DNA of 14,783 nt from Phoronis pallida (taxonomy: Eukaryota; Phoronida; Phoronidae), in assembly GCA_028565715.1 (NCBI GenBank), contig JAOXYC010048898.1, forward strand, positions 1-14,783. Direction: 5' to 3'. A program made the position numbers and the translations under genes. The notes below the pieces were generated by a model, which saw nothing but the letters and a program-made list of their open reading frames with translations, did not search any database and had not been told where the DNA came from. Of the stretch, positions 7,893-14,783 are shown piece after piece; position 1 is the stretch's first letter, and every line of letters begins with the position of its first letter.

Positions 7893-8885
7893 TAACGGCC
7901 CGATTGTCATTCGTGCTGCAGCATGAACTAGGAATCTCCGGATTGGCATTAAATCACTAAAACACGACGGAATTCTTATTAGTTTGGGTCTAAGCAAAGG
8001 TCATAACATCAAAAATACAATCATGACCCACCAAAAAAACATTTTTTGTTGCCATTCCAAAAACAACAATTTTTAAAAGGCTGAAGAATTAAATATGCTA
8101 ATAACAGGTTTTTAAAGCCAACGTTTTATCCCCTTCCCGAATGAGTTTGTAACATCTGACGGACGTTAAACCTGAAAATGTGAACGGAAGCAAATACTAC
8201 TTGTTGTCTGTCGAAATCGCTTTTTGTCTGATTTTGAGTCCAGTACATCGCATATTTTTGCGTTTGTCAGAAAAATTAAGTTCGTGAACCGCGTTTATTT
8301 TTTCGTTTATTCCGAGTCAGTTACTCTAAAGAATGAAATATCAAATTTAAACAAAAATATTTATTTATTTTCGAAAACTGTTCACAATTTCGAACCATAG
8401 ATTTTGAAAAATTGTCACATAATTAGCGTTTCTGAAGAAAACACGCGTTGACGAAAATTACCTTTTGATTTTAGTCAAAAGGACATTTAATTTCCTTCAA
8501 AATCCATGTGGCCATTTTTATTTTCCTGAACCCCGTTTTTTACAAAGTACATACATTTATATATAATCTTCACATCTGCCAAGTTTCAACAGAAATTTCT
8601 TCATGTTTCTAGAAGGATTATTTTGACTCCATTCAAAGTCGCAAAGTTTTATCAACTGTATAAAGAACCAGTAATTGGAAGGTAATTAATACAGCAATGC
8701 TTTTAATCTGTGCACCTTTTTCAAAAATCACTGACTAATAAAACCGTCTGTTAAAAAAAGATGTGACAAGAATTATGCATAAATCATAAATTATTCAAAC
8801 TCCTACTTTGAATCAAGACACCACATTTCTCTACCGTATTTAATGATAATATTTTCTGTATGTATATTTGAGTGTCTCTTCAAAT
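7893..8885. other. AT-rich intergenic DNA
   Basis: I see only short local hairpins, such as CCTTTTGA...TCAAAAGG at 8461-8482. There is no supported gene, RNA or transposon. Confidence 0.55.
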
Positions 8886-8889
8886 TCAA

Positions 8890-9350
8890 CAATTTTGACT
8901 GACAGTTTGATGCCGGAAGACCAACTTTGATCTGTACACCGTTGACTACATTTCTAAAGGTGTTTATTTTTGTAAGCACAATGAATGTGCAAATGCCCTA
9001 AAACCATATCCTAAAAACTTCTATACAGCAGTGTTAACCTCTATAGAAAATAATGGTGCTCGTTCGTGTTTATTACAAATTAACAAGTTGTTTACAAATT
9101 CACGGCAGTTATTTATAAAAAAGACCCGGAAAAAGCTATAAACACCTATTTGTAAACAAAGGTATAGGAAGTCGCTATTTCATAACCAACAACAACCATT
9201 TGTTATTACAGTGATAATTTGGCCGGGGCTAGACCAAGGTCCATGATGGATGCAACATTATGGGAAAATGGGCTTCATCCGATGTTATTTAAGCGCGGAC
9301 CTAAATATTCTCTCTCTATTCTGCCTTCTAATAGAACAAATTGTCTCTAA
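8890..9350 (+). repeat. Dispersed repeat, copy A
   Basis: This is a diverged direct-orientation relative of 13860-14310. Shared landmarks occur in the same order: GATCTGTACA-CGTTGAC, AAAGGTGTTTATTT, GTAAGCA, AATGCCCTA, CCATAT, then TGG..G, CATTATGGGAAA and CCTAAATATT. Similarity is interrupted by indels. The open minus-strand frame at 9533-9285 overlaps it and shows no known domain. The family is not recognised; the bounds are approximate. Confidence 0.6.
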
Positions 9351-9359
9351 ACAGTATTG

Positions 9360-9670
9360 GCATAAAAAGAACGTTCGATGAAAATACTTACATGAACATG
9401 TAAATGTTTTAGCGTCACTCCTAATGACCGGTTGCCAGAATAAGCGAATTATTCCTATATTATGGCACGACACAGTGAGCTGGGTAGAGGATCGGGTAAT
9501 CCGAGCTTGTTTCGTACGGAGCTGAACCGCCACCTATCGGCTAATGTAAAGTGCCCAAAAAGTAATTCAGTAACCTCACTTGAACTCCTTTGACTGTGTA
9601 AAATTCTTTTTCATGTAACACGATACGAATAATATAAAAAAACCTTCTCCACGCCATTTACCAAAAAAGA
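9360..9670. other. Intergenic DNA between repeat A and the tandem duplication
   Basis: A somewhat GC-richer patch at 9470-9540 is open on the minus strand but has no recognisable domain. It was examined as a tRNA-like sequence and rejected. Nothing else was found. Confidence 0.5.
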
Positions 9671-9675
9671 TTCGA

Positions 9676-9823
9676 GATTTATTCAAAAAATAAATTTGAT
9701 GGAGTTTTTTAAATTCACTGCTCAAACTGTTTTTGCAGATAATCAGCCTGATTTATTCAAAAAAAAAATTTGATGGAGTTTTTTAAATTCACTGCTCAAA
9801 CTGTTTTTGCAGATAATCAGCCT
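9676..9823 (+). repeat. 74-bp tandem duplication
   Basis: The unit 9676-9749 is repeated immediately at 9750-9823 with one substitution in the A-rich stretch (AAATAAATTT against AAAAAAATTT). Each unit contains GATGGAGTTTTTTAAATTC and ends with CAGATAATCAGCCT. The near identity implies a recent event. It has no coding content. Confidence 0.95.
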
Positions 9824-9969
9824 TATTATTCAACCTGCAGCCCATAAATCATTGCGTCATGTGCATTCATCATAACGCTTTATATAATATCCGCACAGAG
9901 TCGTGCCATGCAGATGATATTAAACGAAATTTGAGACGAGTACGAGTAAAGTCACTTTATAACCCTTTA

Positions 9970-9970
<1 letters not shown>

Positions 9971-10009
<39 letters not shown>
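9971..10009. repeat. (AAGT)n microsatellite, LINE 3' tail
   Basis: Nine to ten AAGT units lie directly beyond the 3' end of the minus-strand LINE remnant, where they read (TTAC)n. An AATAAATGTTTAC run precedes them on that strand. Short tandem tails of this sort are typical ends for several non-LTR retrotransposon clades. Confidence 0.9.
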
Positions 10010-10123
10010 CATTTATTAACGTGTCACGTTTCTACAAACAATTAATAATATTATGAATAAAAATTACAATACAAGAAGTAGAAATCCATTCAACTTGAAA
10101 TTATCAAACAATTATAAAATCAG

Positions 10124-10623
10124 TTATACAAAATTCGCTCGTCTATTAAGCACCAGTCTGCAGATTTTGGCAACTATTTTCACATTTCTTTTATCACATA
10201 AAGTACATGACAGCCTATCAGACAAATTAAAATCTAAAAAATCTGGAATAGAGTTACAGAATGACAATAATAAATCGTGTCTTAAATCGTCATAAAATGG
10301 ACATTCAAGTAATACATGAGCCTCTGATTCAACAACATTCATTTCACAAAATTTAGAGGTACACCTGTATAACGACCAGTTTCAATTGCAATTGGTGCAA
10401 CACCAAGTCTAAATTTTGCTAATGCACTTCTATCTGCTCTGGGTAATATAGACTCAACATATTTTTCAGTTTCATAAATCGACTTAAAACGTCTATAAGT
10501 GCGTAATTTATTTTGACCACGACCCTCATGTAATACAGTACAATATATTAAAATCAACCATTTCATTTTGAATTCTTCAAATAAAATATCTTCAAATTCT
10601 AAAAAATCGTGAGGGGAAAACAA
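10124..10623 (-). pseudogene. LINE ORF2 C-terminus with zinc-binding motif, frameshifted
   Basis: The first frame (10623-10339) carries NKLRTYRRFKSIYETEKYV, then RSALAKFRLGVAPIAIETGRY and GVPLNF. The second frame (to 10124) continues with KFCEMNVVESEAHVLLECPFYDDLR. Cys, Cys and His are in the usual CxxC...H...C order, but one Cys is lost or altered. A frame change near 10345-10370 joins the two parts. The match is to the C-terminal domain that follows the RT in many invertebrate LINEs. The opposite-strand frame at 10053-10295 is only its shadow. Confidence 0.82.
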
Positions 10624-10637
10624 ATAGTCTGGGTCAC

Positions 10638-11210
10638 CTAAATGAGGTAAACCAACTTAACAAAATTGTTCACGCACAATAAATACCCAGTTTCTCTTAT
10701 TATCTGAATAATGAAATGCCCAAGAGAAGACACGTTTACAAACTCTATCATTAGACTCTTACAAAATCTAGACCAATTTCTAAAAGCACAGATCCATTGT
10801 TGCATACAAATTGGTTTCCATCCTATTTCTCCTTGACATCCTGCAGAAGGGGAATATCTCCACACACCTAGATAAAAACGACAAGCTCTATTGTACACTG
10901 AATTAATACAGTAGTGTGATTTAAAACCCCCTACAGCAGAACCATAAGTCAATACAGGTAACACCAATGAATCAAATAATTTAGTGAAGCAATTAAAGGG
11001 TAACCAACCCATTGATTTCGATTTAGCAATTATCGAGCCTAAGGCACGCTCAGTATGACTAGCAATTGCTTTACTAGTAATGTTGTAGTCCAGAAATTCA
11101 TTATTAACTAATCCAAGGTATCTGTATTGACTCATAGTCTCAAGAACAGTAGAACCAAATTTAAAACACCTACTACATCTAGGAACACTTTGATTTCTAA
11201 AATGCACCAC
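10638..11210 (-). pseudogene. LINE reverse transcriptase C-terminal segment
   Basis: A 190-codon open stretch contains VHFRNQS, a YRYLGLV motif, RALGSIIAKSKSMG, LFDSLVLPVLTYGS, a NRACRFYLGV motif and GEIGWKP. These are typical, in order, of the region after the RT catalytic core in jockey/CR1-type elements. The usual YGxxxWG is altered to YGSAVGG. The first Met is not a real start, because homology continues upstream in another frame. It ends at a stop where the frame shifts into the next piece. Confidence 0.82.
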
Positions 11211-11340
11211 ATGAATCCCACCAATCTTTTAAAACATCTAACATTGTTTGGAGACCAGTTTCGGATTCAGATAAAAGAACAATATCATCTGCATCAATAA
11301 CATTGATATCTGTTCGGAATTACCAATTGGAATGCTGTAG
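11211..11340 (-). pseudogene. LINE reverse transcriptase fragment around the YADD box
   Basis: The minus strand reads SIPIGNSEQISMLL and then, one frame over, ADDIVLLSESETGLQTMLDV. The frame change falls exactly in the codon of the catalytic Tyr of YADD, where one base is missing (TTATTG-ATGCAGATGAT). A second break follows after LKDW: the usual stretch up to the VVHFR motif is missing and the frame shifts again. ADDIVLLSE is the standard RT motif C context. Confidence 0.8.
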
Positions 11341-11720
11341 TATTATGGGGCTCTGTCTGACTTTATCTGTATAATCTAATCAGATTTATTTTGAAATTGA
11401 TAAGAAACAATCTGAATATTCTATCTAATTATTTTGGTAAATCATTGTTTTAATTATTTCAAATATAAGAATTTCAGTTTTCAGTGCACCGAGTTATGGC
11501 TCAAGGCCAAATGTCCTTTAAGCTAATCTACAGTAAACAAGTTTTATTATATGAATATTATATTTGGCTTTTCTTAAATACCAGATAGGATTGACTCATT
11601 ATGTTAAATGTTGATTTACAAACAAATTTCCTTTATAAGAATTTGATTAATCAGTGTATGTTGATATAGTCTATTATACGGTTATGTGAATTATGACGCA
11701 AGATCTCTCCCAGGTAATTT
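11341..11720. other. AT-rich DNA upstream of the truncated LINE
   Basis: No RT homology continues past about 11340. No gene or clear repeat was seen. Confidence 0.55.
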
Positions 11721-11881
11721 ATGCAAATTAGATTTCTCACTTTAACGGAGATGGCAGCCAGAGAAAATATATTTGATATTTCTATGTTTAAAAAGGAAAT
11801 TCATTTACAAACTTTCTTTAAAATAGAAAAGATAAAAAAATTAGATTTTTCAGAGCTAGAGGCTCAGTATTTCTTAGAAAT
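11721..11881 (+). CDS. Candidate first coding exon with a consensus splice donor
   Basis: The frame is open from ATG at 11721, with a better-context in-frame ATG at 11751 (GGAGATGG). It runs to 11881, where AAAT is followed by GTAAGT (11882-11887), a full consensus donor that would end the exon in phase 2. From the second ATG it encodes 43 residues (MAARENIFDISMFKKEIHL... to ...LEAQYFLE), rich in Lys, Glu, Phe and Leu and probably helical. Unspliced, it stops two codons later (TAA at 11883-11885). The ATG at 11721 lies in an ATGCAAAT octamer, so that Oct-type site may be coincidental or regulatory. No family is recognised and no downstream exon was found. Confidence 0.25.
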
Positions 11882-11889
11882 GTAAGTTT

Positions 11890-12293
11890 TCGAAAATAAA
11901 TACTTCCGGGTGCTTAAAATGGTCATTTTTATAAATTCAATAATTTTAAAACGTGTATTGCCACTTGATCTCACACATAAGCTTAAAACGAACAAGTTGT
12001 GGCTTATTAAACTGACAGTGATGAGTTTAACTATGAGAGAAAAATCACATGGTGTTTTTAAGAAGATTATAACGGCAAAAAGTTACTCATATTTCTTGTA
12101 AATTACTTATACAAGAGACCGTATCAATTGTAATGTCTTTGCTAAAACAAGATCGAGACCTTTTTTAAGAACGCAGTGGTATAAGTCACAAAGTCAATAA
12201 GAAAACAAACGGATGTTTTAAAATTTACAAACTTGGAGACAAAAAATGGGGGTTGAAATCTTCGAATCTAAATCTGAAATAAATACTCATTAA
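11890..12293. other. AT-rich DNA; intronic if the exon at 11721-11881 is real
   Basis: A 63-codon plus-strand frame at 11910-12101 has no recognisable domain and AT-biased codons. No acceptor and exon continuing the 11721-11881 frame could be identified. Confidence 0.4.
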
Positions 12294-12984
12294 AAGAATG
12301 AGTACTTGCAATGACCTTCATTCTTTAGCAATTTACAAAAAACAGGGCATTTTCAACCCATAAAAGTATATATTTTCCAAAAGCAGACATATTTGGGCAA
12401 TCTGATCAAACAGTTGTTTTCTAATAGTCATTCTCCGTTTAATGGCAAAAGTGTTTTTTTGTAGAAAAATCCTTTTTTTTTTAAAGGTACATCGATAGGG
12501 AAAAACCTGTAAACATATTTTTATGGGTTTTTTTTTCATGTGAAAATATGCAACATGGACACATTAAAATGATGATAAGGAAATTTCAAATAAATGGCTA
12601 GTTTCGTTTTTATGTTCTTTGAAAGCAAAAAAAGTAGTCCACTCGCCATTTTTATCAAACTGACTACTTGTTTGTGCCTTAAAAGAACATAAAAAACGAA
12701 TCTAGCTATTTATTTGAAATTTTCTATTAGCATTTTTGTGTCCATGTGGCATATTTTCACATGACAAAAACATTTATAAAAATATGTTTACGATGTACCT
12801 TTCGAAAAACGGGTTTTTTTAACAACAAAACACATTTGCCATGACACGGATTGATGACTATTAGATAAAAAAAAATGTTATCAGATGCCCAGATATGTCT
12901 GCTTTTGGAAAATATATACGTTTATGGGATGAAAATGCCTAGTTTTTTAATAAATAATGAAGGTCATTGTAAGTACTCATTCTT
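12294..12984. mobile_element. Large foldback element, about 320-345-base arms
   Basis: The left arm 12294-12639 and right arm 12662-12984 are diverged reverse complements with several indels, separated by a 22-base spacer. Ends are AAGAATGAGTACTT and its complement; inner ends are AAGTAGTC and GACTACTT. Landmarks in both arms include GGAAAATATATAC, AAAGGTACATCG, CATGTGAAAATATG and ATTTCAAATAAAT. A TA dinucleotide adjoins the outer match on both sides. Open frames in both arms share a peptide like QICLLLENIY because the arms are duplicates. No transposase is present. Confidence 0.88.
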
Positions 12985-13299
12985 ACCCTTAACTTTAGAC
13001 AAAGATTATATAGTAATCTTTGCTTTAGATTTTACAGACGCAATCATAGATCAAGTAGAATACGTATTTGTAAAATATTACGGGTACTTTCTTTTTTCTC
13101 AATCGCTGCATATTTTTACTTTACAATACTGACTGTTTCTCACTTTCCATCATAATTTCACCGATTATTTTGCGGGGCTAAGTTAATGTTGTTGTCAAAT
13201 AGTGTATTTCTAATCACCAAAACATTACAATACATACAGTAATAAATAAATGACGAGATGGCCAACAATGGTGTTGAATGCCACTAGTAGTTGACCACC
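12985..13299. other. Intergenic DNA between foldback elements
   Basis: The plus frame beginning at 12875 continues to 13132 but starts inside the foldback arm and has no known domain. Nothing else is recognised. Confidence 0.5.
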
Positions 13300-13489
13300 A
13301 ATGGGTCTAGTTGGCAAACTAAGAACTCCTCAGATGGCGCTATTGTATTATGTGGTATTACCTGGTTCTCTAGCTGATCTTACGCACGACCAGGCTGCTC
13401 CTCTGTAAACAATGGCTTTATGGACGCATGCGCTATGCTGATTTGCCACATAATACACTGCTGCCGCCTTTTGGTCAACTAGCCCCATT
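13300..13489. mobile_element. Small MITE-like inverted-repeat element
   Basis: The outer ends AATGGGTCTAGTTG (13300-13313) and CAACTAGCCCCATT (13476-13489) are complementary with one mismatch. An internal pair TGTATTATGTGG / CCACATAATACA (about 13346-13357 and 13445-13456) is exact. The interior is GC-richer than its surroundings. There is no coding capacity. Outer boundaries may extend left, where a second partial copy of the terminus (CTAGTAGTTGACCACCAATGG) precedes it. Confidence 0.6.
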
Positions 13490-13859
13490 ATATAAATATA
13501 TTACAATGTATACACTCAGTGAATTTATGACAAAATGACTAATAATCAAGTAAGACAAAATAAAGAAGGTGAAACTTGTGAGCAAAACAGAATCGAAATC
13601 AGAGTATCACAAAAATAATATCATTGAAGTTTCAACAAAGACAAGAGACTAATGCAAGTGAAGCAATTTTTAATTGATGTTGATAACTGTTTAGAGTGAG
13701 CTTTTTATAAACATTTGAAAAGCTAAGTAATGATGTGGAATAAATCTTATCGGCATAACACATGAGGGAATGTTGTGATTAAGTAAAAAAGCTTGTCTAA
13801 AACCTTAAACATTTTTGACGTGAGACGAATTTTAAAACTCGGAGTGGATAGACATCAGG
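13490..13859. other. AT-rich intergenic DNA, nothing recognised
   Basis: No reading frame above noise and no clear repeat. Confidence 0.55.
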
Positions 13860-14310
13860 TCGAAAATTAACTGCGTCTGTGATCAATGTTTGATGGATCC
13901 CCAGTCTATTGCGGAAAGATCAAACTGCATTGGATCTGTACATCGTTGACTTAATTTCAAAAGGTGTTTATTTGTGTAAGCAAAGAATATAGAATGCCCT
14001 ACGACCATATAAAACTGCTATTCTTGCATACCTCGATATTAACAACGGAGGTTTCAAATAAACCATAATAAACGCGTGTACGCGACTATAGTGATTAAAG
14101 ACACAAACAATAGCCCAGTTAAAAACTTGAATATGTAAATAAGAGCAAGATGTTGGGTTCCATGATCATCAGCAGTCCTATTTTGAATAATTGTTTGGGG
14201 GAATCCGGAGTTGGACAAGATCTAAGTTGGATGACAAATTATGGGAAATAGCAGTCTCGGAATCCTAAATATTTCACCGAACAGAACAAATACTTCGTAA
14301 AGCAGATCAT
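13860..14310 (+). repeat. Dispersed repeat, copy B
   Basis: Same orientation and order of landmarks as copy A (8890-9350): GGATCTGTACATCGTTGAC, AAAAGGTGTTTATTTGTGT, GAATGCCCTA, ACCATAT, GTTGGA...GACAAATTATGGGAAA, CCTAAATATTTC and GAACAAAT. It has diverged considerably from A with indels. No terminal inverted repeats or coding capacity were seen, so the class is unknown. Confidence 0.6.
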
Positions 14311-14407
14311 TAAGGTTACGTGGGAGGATAATTACCATAGAGTCTTTTTCTACGAATAACTAAAAAAATATTGATTTTTGACCCATACAAGTATACATTT
14401 TCAATAA

Positions 14408-14783
14408 AGATGACATAATTTGGAATTTGTAGCGTTATTGTGGTCACGTGACTTGGCATTTAAAGTCAAACTTTTGTTTTTTTGACTTCGGTACACATTC
14501 CTCCTACTAGACAACCGATTTGTATACTTGTTAATTATTTCAACAGATAATTTCAATACAAAAAAACGCCAGGGAGGAATTCGGGTTAAACCCTTCCTTT
14601 CATATATTCTAAAACAAATATCAAAAATCAAGCCTGAAGAGTGTCGCAATTTTTCAAAAAGTGAACTCTACGGATTTCATGTGTAATTTCTACGGCAAAT
14701 TTTATAAAAAAAAACAAAATTTTGACTTTAAATGCCGAGTCACGTGACCAAAAGAACGCTACAAAATCCAAACTATGTCATCT
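14408..14783. mobile_element. Foldback element reaching the window edge
   Basis: The left arm 14408-14483 and right arm 14708-14783 are reverse complements with about six mismatches in 76 bases. They begin AGATGACATA and share TTTGTAGCGTT, GGTCACGTGACT and GGCATTTAAAGTCAAA. Each arm contains a CACGTG E-box. Pairing continues to the last base, so the element may extend beyond the window. The interior (14484-14707) is unique; the minus-strand frame across it (14649-14401) is probably chance. Confidence 0.85.

Larger units (their letters stand above)
9971..11340 (-). mobile_element. 5'-truncated, degenerate non-LTR retrotransposon (LINE)
   Basis: Read on the minus strand, it holds in order the RT catalytic region, the RT C-terminal region, a linker, a Cys/His zinc-binding C-terminus and a (TTAC)n tail. 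The 5' edge lies near 11340, just before the IPIGNSEQISMLL segment leading to the YADD box. At least four reading-frame breaks separate the pieces, so it is dead. Most of the RT, the endonuclease and ORF1 are missing, as in usual 5' truncation. The clade (CR1/L2/jockey-like) cannot be assigned safely. No clear target-site duplication was found. Confidence 0.85.

Noticed and set aside
9285-9533. Minus-strand 82-codon frame
   Set aside because: Overlaps the end of the dispersed repeat and has no recognisable domain.
9470-9535. tRNA-like fold
   Set aside because: Only a weak 3-4 bp stem and a poor box B; box A does not match.
9971-10009. CRISPR-like or telomeric array
   Set aside because: Pure tetranucleotide run with no spacers; it is the LINE 3' tail.
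10053-10295. Plus-strand 80-codon frame
   Set aside because: Antisense to the LINE zinc-binding C-terminus; a shadow.
12333-13132. Two similar small proteins on opposite strands (12539-12333 minus, 12875-13132 plus)
   Set aside because: Their shared peptide is explained by the two arms of the foldback being duplicates; there are no start or splice signals or domain.
14401-14649. Minus-strand 82-codon frame
   Set aside because: Lies across the foldback arm and interior with no domain.

Overview
The window looks like AT-rich nuclear DNA from an invertebrate animal, most likely marine and possibly a mollusc. This rests on one spliced gene with GT...AG intron ends, decayed LINE and tRNA-type SINE sequence, several foldback DNA-transposon elements and long AT-rich gaps. 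No operons, ribosome binding sites or CRISPR arrays were seen. The species cannot be fixed from the sequence.

Only one gene is clearly intact: a two-exon secreted C-type lectin on the minus strand (976-2239). Joining exon 1 (2239-1720) to exon 2 (1097-976) gives a complete 213-residue protein with a signal peptide, a coiled-coil neck and a CTLD with all six expected cysteines. The two calcium/sugar motifs are non-canonical (DPK for EPN, WFT for WND). A TTTAAA box lies upstream and AATAAA signals lie downstream. Left of this gene, bases 1-320 are unusually CpG-dense and carry a YY1-like and a CRE motif, as in the promoter of a neighbouring gene outside the window.

The rest is mostly repeats. 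Two related copies of a foldback MITE lie at 2751-3081 and about 6102-6475. tRNA-like SINE heads lie near 3183-3250 and 6887-6955, the second beside a perfect 25-bp-arm palindrome (6593-6644). A CACGTG hairpin is at 7847-7892. A diverged dispersed repeat occurs twice (about 8890-9350 and 13860-14310). A 74-bp tandem duplication is at 9676-9823. A 5'-truncated, frameshifted LINE on the minus strand (9971-11340) ends in an (AAGT)n tail, and a 34-nt exact match to it recurs at 7607-7640. Three more inverted-repeat elements lie at 12294-12984, 13300-13489 and 14408-14783; the last runs into the window edge.

Two short open segments not explained by repeats may be real exons: a minus-strand C-terminal segment with a predicted membrane helix (4591-4445), and a plus-strand AUG exon ending at a consensus GTAAGT donor (11721-11881). 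Both are unproven. I found no multi-gene defence, biosynthetic or mobile system with intact parts.
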